Assembly (NCBI GenBank): GCA_036852015.1
Contig: JAANDG010000040.1
Location: 310,001-374,000, forward strand
Direction: 5' to 3'
DNA from: Pelodera strongyloides
Taxonomy: Eukaryota; Nematoda; Chromadorea; Rhabditida; Rhabditidae
DNA length: 64,000 bases
In this document: piece by piece, positions 10,287-32,111 of the stretch
Position numbering within the stretch: the first letter of the stretch is position 1
How the letters are laid out: each line of letters opens with the position of its first letter
Position numbers and translations under genes: made by a program
The notes under the pieces: generated by a model
Database searches by the model: none
Told to the model about the DNA's origin: nothing
What the model saw: only the letters and a program-made list of their open reading frames with translations

Positions 10287-11952
10287 CTATTTTCTGGCCA
10301 TGTAGCTCCAAATCTCGAGGGCAAAAGCAATTGCCGCTCCGCCACACAAAACTGCCACAATTGCCGAGTAGACAGTGATCAAGAGGCCAACTTGCTGCCG
10401 GGAATCGTAATCATGGTCGTGCTTGAAGAGCTGAAGAAGAAAAATTCATGATTAGCTGGTCCACGCCCGAACACACACACCCACGCACACACGCACACAC
10501 ACATGCACACACGCACACGCACAACCGCAAAAAACGCACATACACACACTACGATCGCACACAAACATGAAATGACACAACAATAGAACCGCCACCCATA
10601 GAAAGCAAATATGCAGAACAATAAGATAACAATAAGAATAATAAGAGAAACTTACCCTGGTCGGATTGGGTCGCTTCGGGTCTAGCGTCGTCGTGGTGGG
10701 CGTCGTGGTTGACGGTGTCGTGGTGGTCGTCCTCTTACGCTTCGTAGGTTTTGTTCGACGAGTGGACGTCACGAACTCTGGGGCATTTTCCAGACAATTC
10801 TCTCCCACACTTTCGCAACATTTGGCCACTGTGTCCACGTCCGTCTCATACGCGTTAGCGGGAGCATAGAATGTTAGTTTTGCCTGAAAGCGAGAGTGTT
10901 GCTCAAAAGTCACAAATACGAACTTATTGTGCAAATAAAAAGCAATCTGGCACGGATATATAAATTTGACTGACCTTGCAATCAAAGGGAATTTTTGGGC
11001 ATCCTGCCGCTTCTGGGAATGAAATAAGACGTAACAAGGATGCTGGAAAAGGAAGCGATTTTTTGAAAGAATGCAACACAATGAAACCAATTCTCGCCAT
11101 AGCCAATGTTTATGTCAGGAAACTACTACGGTGATGTTTTCAATCCTCTAGTATACAAATATCAACTTACCGAACGTAGCCTCCGAATGGAGGTAAAACG
11201 TATTTTTGTTCTTACATGCCTTTCCGCAAAACACTCTGGTGCCTTGGGACTTCGCGATATTGATATTTAACTAAATTGGCTAGTTTCAATCAAATGTTGC
11301 GAAATTGTCCAAGTTCTCCCACTCGCTTAGGATAGCATTCGAACAATTTGCTGGCATCATCAACCACTGATTTGCATATGGTCATAAACGAGGTAAGCAG
11401 TGTTGTAGTTGTGCAAATCACCGTGGTTAAACCAAAGGTTAGCATGGGGTAATTCCCTTTCTTAGGGCGCATTCGAGTTGGGCAAAATGCGCAAATTTCG
11501 CGAAATAATTAGTTCGAGTTGATAGTGCGAGAGATTGGTGATAAATAAGAGGGCCCAGGAAGAAAATATTTCCAGGACTCTGCGTCTCTCCTATGAGCGG
11601 GATATTTCGCAGCGCGATACACTGGCTAACAGTGAACTCGAACTGATTATTTCGTTTTTTTTTGCCCAACTCGAATGCGCCCTAAGCAGTGTTGTAGTTG
11701 ACACCTGCGGCGTGTTTTGCATACACCTAATGCTAATGTAAAACTGCGCGAAAAGGCAAGAGTGAACTTGGATGGTACTTTCGCGGTGAATTCGCGCGAA
11801 AGTGTAACATAAATACTCTATGATGTAGAGAGTGTAAAACTTGCGATTGTGATACGCCCTTGTGATGAAACAACATCCGTGGGAAACGCGCATCGAACCA
11901 ATGCCACTGAAGACGGAATACAGAATAGTAACAGTGGGAGAAACAAGTGCAT
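10287..11952 (-). CDS. Type I membrane protein, Cys-rich ectodomain with Thr stalk (copy 1)
   Basis: Exons run 11952-11841, 11460-11422, 11366-11323, 11270-11171, 11012-10975, 10883-10656 and 10430-10287, giving 705 nt and 234 aa. The start MHLFLPLLLFCIPSSVALVRC is a signal peptide. The ectodomain carries Cys in FECYPKR, VFCGKACKN, GCPKIPFDCK and AKCCESVGENC. A Lys/Thr/Pro-rich stalk follows, then one TM helix (GLLITVYSAIVAVLCGG...), and the protein ends SYMARK. The frame was fixed by comparison with the paralogue at 15357-16919. A PIF/Harbinger-like MITE (11465-11682) lies directly before exon 2, so the acceptor now reads CCCTAAG instead of the paralogue's TTTCTACAG; correct splicing is therefore uncertain. 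A 55-bp intron (11367-11421) is absent from the paralogue. No family was recognised; a cell-surface role is inferred only from topology. Confidence 0.75.
10460..10570. repeat. CA-rich low-complexity intron sequence
   Basis: Imperfect CACACA/CACGCACA repeats in the last intron of the 10287-11952 gene. A similar tract lies at 15538-15600 in the paralogue. Confidence 0.85.
11465..11682. mobile_element. PIF/Harbinger-like MITE at a splice acceptor
   Basis: The terminal inverted repeats are GGGCGCATTCGAGTTGGG, with a second inner inverted stretch around TTCGAGTT. Flanks read TTA and TAA. It belongs to the same family as 20473-20717 and 27960-28204. It inserted in intron 1 of the membrane-protein gene, four bases from exon 2. 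Confidence 0.85.
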
Positions 11953-12139
11953 CGTTTGAGTGCGCCCCGCGACGTCACCGACTCTCAGCAACTTTATTAT
12001 CATTATATAAAGCCGATCGACGTATGCTAACTTGTAGCTGGTACACGTTAGTCTTGGACGGGAGAATTACGTTTCGTCTATATGCTGTTGTTGTATCTTG
12101 TTGTGAATATAGTGCTTAAATTAAATTTAAATTATTTTA

Positions 12140-12245
12140 CGATTCAAGAGCGTGCACCTTTATTCAAGGGTGAAAATACAGTTTCAGTGCTTGCTTATGA
12201 GACACAGAGGTCCTGAGCAGTAGGCGACGAGTTCCAGATGACTAA
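12140..12245 (-). mobile_element. SINE 3' fragment
   Basis: Matches the 3' end of the element at 6715-6945 in reverse (AGAGCGTGCACCTTTATTCA...), truncated at GATGAC. Confidence 0.6.
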
Positions 12246-12550
12246 TTGCTCGAAATGGCAAATTTACATGGTACTATTAGTCTAATGGAGATCCAGACTC
12301 CTACGTTTGCCCAATCATAAATGACTTTGTAGGTGTGGGAATGTTTTGAATAGGGTAACAATGGTCGGAGAAGAGTCCTAGGGCTCTTCGAACGGCTGGT
12401 AATTAAATAATTCATTTGTCAAACACAATCACGGCATACATAGTTAAAGCGAACTGACGGCTCCTTTCTCACGAAATGCGCAAATGAAGTAAATGGGTGC
12501 AGAACAAGAAATTATCCTTGGTCTTATTCGTAACGCAGTATTTCATGCAA

Positions 12551-12632
12551 AGTAGTTAGTCGGCAGGCGGAGTAGAACCAGTGATCTCTCGCACCGAAGG
12601 CGAGTGCGCTACCACCCGGCTATCAGTTCCAT
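12551..12632 (-). repeat. tRNA-derived relic (Arg-TCG-like anticodon arm)
   Basis: The minus strand holds a D-arm-like TAGCCGGGTGGTAGCGCACT and a perfect 5-bp anticodon stem, CTCGC/GCGAG, around the loop CTTCGGT. The T arm (CTGGTTCTACTCC) is degraded and the acceptor ends do not pair. A SINE head or tRNA pseudogene is more likely than a working tRNA. Confidence 0.5.
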
Positions 12633-12639
12633 GACGGAC

Positions 12640-13340
12640 TTTTTATTGGCAAGTTGGCGGATGCTGTTTCAGTGAAGCACAACCGATTTGAAATCAACAC
12701 TACGAGTAAAGCCAAACTACAAATCTCGGGGCGGGAAATTTAATTTTTGGGGGCGTGTCCCCATTGTACGATTTCAGTCGAGTCCAATGCATGGCGGATC
12801 GTAAGTCCATTTATTTCCATACAAAATATGAAAAATGCTTTTTTTTGCCTCGCTATTTTTTCTGTTTCCACTCACTTACTTTTTTGTTTTTCTTGAATAA
12901 CACTAGTTAAACTATTTTTGACGAAAAAACCCCAAATTGGGTACCATTTCGCTTTAATATATAGGGTTAATAAAAAAAACTGTTTGGAAGGATGTAAGGT
13001 TGTGATAATGAGAAACATCATGGGGCTTCGAATGTGGACCTGGTCGCCTCGGTGGGCCTTCAAAAATATCGCGGGGCTTAAAACCAATAAAAAAATTATT
13101 GAGTCACGCACAAGATGAACATTAGAAATTAGACTAATTAGACAAAAGCAAACGAATAACCAGGTCCCACTAGTTACTAGTATACTAACTGATAATAGAC
13201 ATTATTCAATCTGATTATATAAAGGAGATATAAAGGAGAAGAGTTTACTTTTTTGTTTGATGGGGTCTCGATGTATAGCAAAAACAGCGCATTTTCCTTC
13301 CAAGTATCAAATGTGCACCTCGTGTACGATTTTGCATACA
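12640..13340. other. No gene recognised
   Basis: AT-rich intergenic DNA without a convincing frame or repeat, between a tRNA relic and the palindromic element at 13345. Confidence 0.5.
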
Positions 13341-13344
13341 ACTT

Positions 13345-13465
13345 TGAAAGTTAGAAAATTTGCATATGATAAGCAAATCCTATGTATCCTATGCTAATTT
13401 TGTACGATTGCCGTGGACGATCGTACAAATTAGCATAGGATACATAGGATTTGCTAATCATATGC
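13345..13465. mobile_element. Palindromic element with ATGTATCC arms
   Basis: Near-perfect inverted repeat around 13410: TTTGCATATGATAAGCAAAT and its complement, with CCTATGTATCCTATG in each arm. It is related to the TTAA-flanked copies at 41320, 49989 and 62589 but lacks clear TTAA ends. Confidence 0.7.
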
Positions 13466-13479
13466 ACAACACCTCGATT

Positions 13480-13530
13480 CACAGTCCAACGCTCTACCGG
13501 TTGAGCTACGCTAGCTCTCTGGTCTTCAAC
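13480..13530 (-). repeat. tRNA-His-like relic
   Basis: The minus strand reads AGCGTAGCTCAACCGGTAGA followed by an anticodon arm with TGGACTGTGAATC, like tRNA-His(GTG), but the T arm is missing. Probably a SINE head; compare 14290-14355. Confidence 0.5.
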
Positions 13531-13544
13531 CGCGAACGCCCCTT

Positions 13545-13800
13545 CTTTTTGCCCCCCTACGCGGCTGGCCGGGGGCCCCCTACGCGGCTGGCCGGGGGCC
13601 CCCTGCGCGGTTGGCTGGGGGTGCGCTGCGCGGTTGAGCTCCCCGAGGCACCGCGCACCCAGCCGCGTAGTTTGCATACTACGCGGCTGGATGCGCCCCC
13701 CTCTGCGCGGTACGCGGTTGACTACGCCCGCACTGGAAACTGCGCGGCTGGCTACGCGTGCACTCCAATTTGCGCGGCTGGCAGAAGGGGCGCTGCGCAC
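13545..13800. repeat. GC-rich minisatellite-like stretch
   Basis: Variable repeats of the unit CTACGCGGCTGGCCGGGGGC and shorter GCGCGGCTGGC words. GC content is far above the surroundings. Long open frames here on both strands come from composition, not from genes. Confidence 0.75.
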
Positions 13801-14289
13801 CCAGGAACGTAGCTTACGGGACGAGGATCTTATAGGAGTAGATGAGAATTGCAATAGCAAATTTGCATGATTTGCAAAAACGCTGAAGGCCAGAACCAAA
13901 TTATACGTTTCCACATAAACGTAAATGAGCGTCTTTTATCTTTGTAGAAATTCTTTAATAACAATAGCAGTAACAATCGGCCGAAGGCCGATTCCTCCAG
14001 TAAAAGAAGAGCCCATAGGGCTCTTCGAACGGCTGGCTGATAATACTAGACGAGGCGAAAATGCAGTTTATGCACGCTAGAAAAAATAGTCCTGTGGCTA
14101 CCTGCCCCGGGTCCATTTTTGGCGATCTGTAGATGTTCTCGTGTAGTGCCAATCTACGGTAATTTTTGCCACACTTGGAAGCAAAAATAGGCAATTTTGT
14201 CATACATCGAGACCCCATGAAGCCGCGTGTGAACGCAACAAAGCCCATTCATAAAGATTTGCTCGCAGAAATGGAACATGCAAAAACCT

Positions 14290-14355
14290 TTCGACCCACC
14301 GTGAACAACTCTAGCTTCACAGTCGAGCGCACTACCTGTTGAGCTATGCTGCCTT
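14290..14355 (-). repeat. tRNA-His-like relic
   Basis: The minus strand contains AGCATAGCTCAACAGGTAGT and an anticodon loop CTGTGAA in a weakened stem, then GGTGGGTCGAA as a poor T arm. Tail sequence follows. Likely a SINE head. Confidence 0.45.
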
Positions 14356-15092
14356 ATAATGTGCGTATCTCTCTGCTCTACATAAGGACACTTTCAATTC
14401 AGTAGCAAATTTTCAGGATTGAAGGGAAAGGTAGGAATAGCGAAAGTTATGTTTATTTTCCAGAAATATATGTGCTTAACTAGGGAAACAATCGACCTCT
14501 TCACCAGGCTGGTTGTTAGATAATCAATGCTCAGCCTTGGACAAGCAGTACTCCGCTATTTCTTTTTCTACGTTTCAGTTGTTTGACATTAGTATAGGCC
14601 AACTTGGGGGTGGGGGGGGGGGGGGTAAACTTGGGTAAACTTCGTTTTTTGTCGCACAAATTTTTGCTTCTATGACCTTATGCTAATTTGAGTTTGACTC
14701 TAATTCGGCTCATATTTTCTCGTAAACCTAGAAAAAATGCAATCCTGAAATCCACCTAACTTTTTTTTCTATCTGTTTCCGACATTTTATTTCGTTATAA
14801 CTAGAAGCAGCATGGAATTCTGATTCGAATTATGCCGATGAATCGAATATCAACCTGACAAGTAAAAACCGAAATAATTCCACTTTCCCCCAAAATAAGC
14901 GTACATTCGCCTGACCTGAGATCATACATACAGCATAGCCGAACGATGAGTACACCCAAATTAGAACAGTAATCATAGCCGTACCATGAGCGCAACCATT
15001 GATTTGGTACAATAATCACGAAGCAGAAAAACATCATAGCCGATCAAGCAACTTTCAATCGAAGTGCAAAAAAAAAAACACCAAAAAAAGGT

Positions 15093-15098
15093 TTTATT
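15093..15098 (-). terminator. Poly(A) signal of the 15357-16919 gene
   Basis: AATAAA on the minus strand, at the position equivalent to 10023-10028. Confidence 0.6.
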
Positions 15099-15111
15099 TC
15101 TTGACATGGGT

Positions 15112-15390
15112 GAGGGGCTTTGCAACAAGACTTTGAGGCTAGACAGGTATAGGGACCACGCATTTTAGGTATAAACATGGCACTTATTTACACAAGATCT
15201 TCGCTGGGAACAACACATGGGCGTAAAGGACATTTTGAACACGACACTACGAGATGAGATGTTTGGAATCAAAATTGATTCCTGGCAGAAATCTGGACTA
15301 TAGTAGCTGGAATAGTTATTGTTAGTCTCTATCAGTCAATCCTTGTATTTCACATCCTATTTTCTGGCCATGTAGCTCCACATTTCCAGG
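15112..15390 (-). repeat. Near-identical 3' segment shared with 10042-10320
   Basis: From the 3' untranslated region into the last exon, the two tandem genes show about one difference in 290 bases. Their ectodomain exons differ at many sites. This is a sign of recent gene conversion. Confidence 0.8.
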
Positions 15391-16919
15391 GCAAAGGCAA
15401 CGGCGGCACCGCCACACAAAACTGCCACAATTGCCGAGTAGACAGTGATCAAGAGGCCAACTTGCTGCCGGGAATCGTAATCATGGTCGTGTTTGAAGAG
15501 CTGAAGAAGAAAAATTTCATGGTTAGCTGATCCACGCCCGCACACACACACACCCACGCACACACGCACACACATATGCACACACGCGCACACACAGACA
15601 TGAATTGGCACAAAAAGAGCACCGCCACTCATAGCAAGCAAATATGCAAATTACCCTGGTCGCATTGGGTCGCTTCGGGTCTTGCGTTGTCGTGGCGGCG
15701 GTTGTGGTTGACGGGGGCCTAGTGGTCATCCTCTTAGGCTTGGTAGGTTTTTGTCGACGAGTGGTTGTCGTGAACTCGGGGGCATTTTCCAGACAATTCT
15801 CTCCCACACTTTCGCAACATTTTGCGGCAGAGTCCAGGTACGTTTTTTGTTTAACCGTCCAAAGGGGACCATGGAATGTTAGATTTGCCTGAAATCGACA
15901 AGGTTGCTCAAAAGTCACAAATATGATGCGTAACTTTGCAAATGAAAAGCAATCCGGCACGGACGTATATAAATTTCAATCCCGCACGGACGTATATAAA
16001 TTTGACAGACCTTGCAATCAAATGGAATATTTGGACATCCTCCTGTTTCTGGGAATCCAATGAGGTAGGAATCTGACTCATCTAAAAAAAAGGATGACAT
16101 CGCTAAATAAAAGGAAAAACCATTTTTCCAAGAAAACAGCCTAGTGATATGCGAAAGACTGATCGTCCGCTATGTTCCAACTTATAGGCATGTTGGGAAT
16201 GCAATACAATGAAAAAAAATTCCTACACGTTTTCATGTCAGGGAACTACTACGTATGTCGTTAAAACATGACGGAGAATGGGCTGAAACACTTTTCAATC
16301 CTCGAGAATCCAAATATCAACTTACAGAAGGTAGTCTCCATATGAATGTAAAACGTATTTTTGTCCGTACATGCATTTCCGCAAAACACTGTGGTGTCTT
16401 GGGCCACCGAAATTCTGAGAGCTTTCTAAATTCTCTCGATAAGACCAAACCTTACTAAATCGGCTAAGTTCTCCCACTCGATTTGTATAGCCGCATTCGA
16501 ACAATTTGCTGGCAGCATCAGCACCATGGATAAACCAAAGGTTAGATTGGCCTACTTCCTTTTCTGTAGAAATACAGTGTCATCTTATTATACAAAGGAG
16601 AAGACACCGACGTTTGAAGGACTTGCTTTAGGCAGTAAAAAATTTTCGAAAACCAAAATAAACGAAGTTTAGTTGCATCAATTACTGACAGTACGTTTCA
16701 GACAGACGTTTCATATAAGTATGCACACTTTTTTTTTAGTTTTTAATGTGCAGCAGTGTATGACGCCTCAGGCGGCGAGAACCGTCTGGTATTGATAGAG
16801 GTAAAACTTGCGTTTTTCCAAAAGGCTTGAGATGAAATAAGATCCGAGGGAAACACGCATCGAACCAATGCCACAGAAGATGGAATACAGATTAGTAGCA
16901 GTGGGAGTACCAAGTTCAT
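15357..16919 (-). pseudogene. Type I membrane protein, Cys-rich ectodomain with Thr stalk (copy 2, stop at exon joint)
   Basis: Exons are 16919-16808, 16563-16478, 16425-16326, 16048-16011, 15888-15655 and 15500-15357, 714 nt with phases matching copy 1. The order is signal peptide (MNLVLPLLLICIPSSVALVRC), Cys motifs FECGYTNR, VFCGNACTD, GCPNIPFDCK and AKCCESVGENC, a Thr/Pro stalk, a TM helix and SYMARK. At the exon 3/exon 4 joint the last base of exon 3 is T where copy 1 has G. The joined codon is therefore TAA instead of GAA, and the next possible acceptor gives TGA. The product would stop before the stalk and membrane helix. Copy 1's second intron is absent. It could be a pseudogene, a secreted short form, or an assembly error. 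Confidence 0.7.
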
Positions 16920-17700
16920 TACTTGGATGCCGCGAAGTCGACCACTCCCGGTGACGCTTTATTATCATTATATTAAGCCGAGACGCACGCTAATTTGTAG
17001 CTGGTAATTTATGCTCTATTGTTGGACTTGGACAGGACAATTACGTTTCGTCTAGGTTGTTGTTGTGTTGCTGTGAAATATTGCTGTGAATATATTGTTG
17101 TGAATGTATTGTTGTAAATATATTTTTTTTCCCGGACGGTGCACCATGTAAACACGATGTACTTCTCCTCCTAATCTCTTTATTGGTCGGGATAAAACTC
17201 CATATGGCAGAGGCTATTTAAGCACGCACGAATGGGCGGAGCCCAATATCAGCTGATAATGTGAAATCTGTGATGTAATCGGCGAATAATAACAAATAAT
17301 CTATTTGTGGGAAATTGAATGGATATTGAAACTACTTTATAGCGTTGAATTTGATACATCTGTCCATGACAAAAAGTATATATAATATTATAGTTAGTAA
17401 AATATCTATTTAATGGTAAAATTAGTATAAAACATAGGTAATTAATGGTGCAGAAGCCTAGTTCTGCACATTTTTCTTTGCCATTGTATTGCTTTAGTGC
17501 TTTACTGCTTGGACGAATACTATCCAATATCAACAGTCTATATAATACCAGCAAACTACAAACTTTGGGATCCTTGAATTGGAAATTTTTTCTACTGGTT
17601 GTGATTTTTATGGGGTGTACGTACAATACATATCAACAACAAAAAATTAAGGGGTGCCTTACTTAGTGACCCCATCGCGGTCAACTTTTGAAATGACGAA
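16920..17700. other. No gene recognised
   Basis: AT-rich, with a simple TGTTGTGAATATAT-type run at about 17065-17130. The modest frames at 17249-17666 overlap on both strands and show no protein-like pattern. Confidence 0.5.
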
Positions 17701-18035
17701 AACCACTGTGAAAACCGCATATCTTCGCATCTAGAACTCGCAGAGTTATTCCCCGTTCCACCAGGTACCGTAGTCTAGTCGGAAACAATTTTTGCGCTTT
17801 TTGGGCATTACAGCCTTACAGCTTCAATTTTTGTTGCCCTTGAAACCCATTGTTATTATCGTAGGAATGATCTTCATCATTTTTAGCATTAATATGGTGC
17901 TGAGCAAGAACAAAAATAGACGGATAACATAAACCATAAAAATTTATTTGCTGACTGCGGCCTCTGGTGAAATAGTTTGCCGGGGAATAAGGAATAACTC
18001 TGCGGCTTCGAGTTGTTAAGAAATGCGGTTTTCAC
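17700..18035. mobile_element. MITE with about 55-bp inverted ends
   Basis: CACTGTGAAAACCGCATATC near 17705 is inverted near 18030 (AAATGCGGTTTTCACAGT). The inner parts AACTCGCAGAGTTATTCC and GGAATAACTCTGCGGCTTCG also pair. No coding content. Confidence 0.75.
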
Positions 18036-19860
18036 AGTAATATTTCTGAAATTCCGGACTCACTGTGCAAATAAATTGCGAAAAACTTGTTATCCAAGTG
18101 TTATCATGAGCATGTCCGCCAGATATGGTTGTGTGTGAGAGAGAGAGAGTAGGTGGCGATCAGCATGGTCATATATTAGACAAATGTGATGGGGTTACGG
18201 TGTATATTGGACTTGGAACTCTGGAACACTATTTTTCATCACCGTTTTACTCGATGATACCGCATTTATTGCAACACCAGTCGGCTCACGCCGCCTGAGG
18301 CGACTTACATGGAAATATGATTGGTTTAGCAAGCGCATAGGCATACTTATACACAAAGTTTCAAACGAATCATAAGAATTTCACGTACTAGGAAACAATC
18401 ACATATGAAAACTTCGATATTGAGCTCGCAGCTCTTTGTCGAAAATTTGCATTTCCGTAACGCACATCGGTATGTAAATTAGGCTACAGTTACTCTTTTA
18501 TATAATAAGATTTCCAGAATACTATGTTTATCTAAATATTATGCAGATAATTAAAATACAAAGCATATAAAAGGCATAAAAAGGTGACCGCATCCCTTGG
18601 ACGAAAAAGTTTTTGCAGTTTCTGTATAAGATGTGCGAAAGTGGATTTCTTAGAATAAGTCCTTATTGTTAGAATAATACGCAGAATTATGTTTTATCAA
18701 ACTTGATGCAGCTTCCAATAACACATGAATTAGGAAAGTGGAACTGAAGACCTTGCCTCTCCAAGTATTTCATTGCATTTTCAAACGATAAATAAAACCA
18801 ACACATATTAGGTTTTACTTTACTTTTCTACTTTTATATAAATACTTTATTTCACATAATTGCAAAGTAAAGAGCTCAGAAGAGCCGAAAGACAAAAAGG
18901 CAATAATACACCAGAAAAAACAACCAACTAAAAAACACGAACAATGAATGAGAAAATGAGAAAATGAGAATTATATAAATTTTATTCAAGCACCAATATT
19001 TGCGGTGCTTATTCATATTCAAGCACTTGGTCGAAAAAAACACGGATCATCAGTGATCGGTGTTTTTTTGGAGCATGTTCGGGTTTTTCGTTGTGTTTTT
19101 TCGCAAAACCCGTGTTTTTTTCGTGTTTCCGTTTTCCTGTGGGTCACTCAACTCAACGAGATCGAGCGCGTCAATTTTCGATTTCGATTTTCTTCTTACT
19201 TAGTATGTCTAGCCAAGCCAAAGCTTGCTCGTTGTTCTATGTATTATATATGAATACTTTATTATACAAATAATCCAAAAAATTTTTGTTGTTCGTTCAG
19301 AGGCATGGATTCCCGCTCCAGCGAAAAGAAAAATGAAGTGTATTAAAAGAAAAGGAAAACATCTTTTTAATACACGGTTCACAGTTCACAATTCACACCT
19401 CACGAGGCAAAAATAGAGGATTTTATATTTGCCGTAGACTACCGTAGTTTAAGCATGGCCTGCTGCAAAAATCACCGCGCCCGGGTGAAAAAAGCATCAA
19501 TACTAAATTCATCTAGCATCGTGTTTGTAGTTTCCTTTTGATGCAAATACAAAGAAAGCATGATGCGAAACCTATGCAAACTTTATGCCCCATCTGGCCG
19601 CCCGCAAGAGCACCGATAATGGTTCGTCTTTTTTGTGTGAGTGGCCACCGCTGGTTGAATCGAATCGAAATTTGGCAAACCAACTGTGATTTTGGCTTGC
19701 CCTTTTTATTTGGCTTCCTTGCAATTTTGTTTCGGATACTACCGGTAGTTCTTCTGCGCTCTTTTCTTCACTGAATTTACATTGCTGAATTCTGAATACT
19801 GAATACTGAATTTACATTCTTCACTGAATTTACATTACACTGAATCTGTTCTGGTGCTAT
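18036..19860. other. Intergenic DNA upstream of the kinase gene
   Basis: No convincing exons. It contains a (GA)n run near 18138, an imperfect hairpin at 19035-19071 and short CTGAATTTACATT repeats at 19785-19850. Confidence 0.5.
19035..19071. repeat. Hairpin: AAAAAAACAC / GTGTTTTTTT
   Basis: AAAAAAACACGGATC...GATCGGTGTTTTTTT forms a stem of about 15 bp around a small TCAG-type loop. On either strand a transcript would end in an oligo-U-like run. Function unknown. Confidence 0.6.
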
Positions 19861-19940
19861 TGTTTTCTGGTGACATTTGTGAAAGTGCTTGGCGTAATCC
19901 TTCTGTTTGTGCTTAGATACATATTCACGTCTTGTGATCA

Positions 19941-19947
19941 TTTCAGT
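19941..19947 (+). promoter_or_regulatory. Acceptor directly before the kinase ATG (probable trans-splice site)
   Basis: TTTCAG ends one base before the ATG at 19948. In nematodes this arrangement is typical for spliced-leader addition. A cis-spliced 5' UTR exon is the alternative. Confidence 0.65.

Positions 19948-32111
<12,164 letters not shown>

Noticed and set aside
10452..11090. A 212-codon minus-strand frame across the stalk exon of membrane-protein copy 1
   Set aside because: It reads through two introns (CA-rich tract and intron 4). The splice sites and the paralogue support the exon model instead.
11290..11472. ATG at 11445 or 11472 as start of membrane-protein copy 1
   Set aside because: This would use another frame for exon 2. 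The paralogue conserves the frame with NLWF and a signal-peptide exon further upstream.
13351..13914. Long overlapping frames on both strands (up to 187 codons)
   Set aside because: They lie in a GC-rich minisatellite with tRNA relics; composition explains the openness.
12551..14355. Working tRNA genes at 12551, 13480 and 14290
   Set aside because: Anticodon arms are recognisable, but T arms and acceptor stems are missing or broken; they fit SINE heads or relics.
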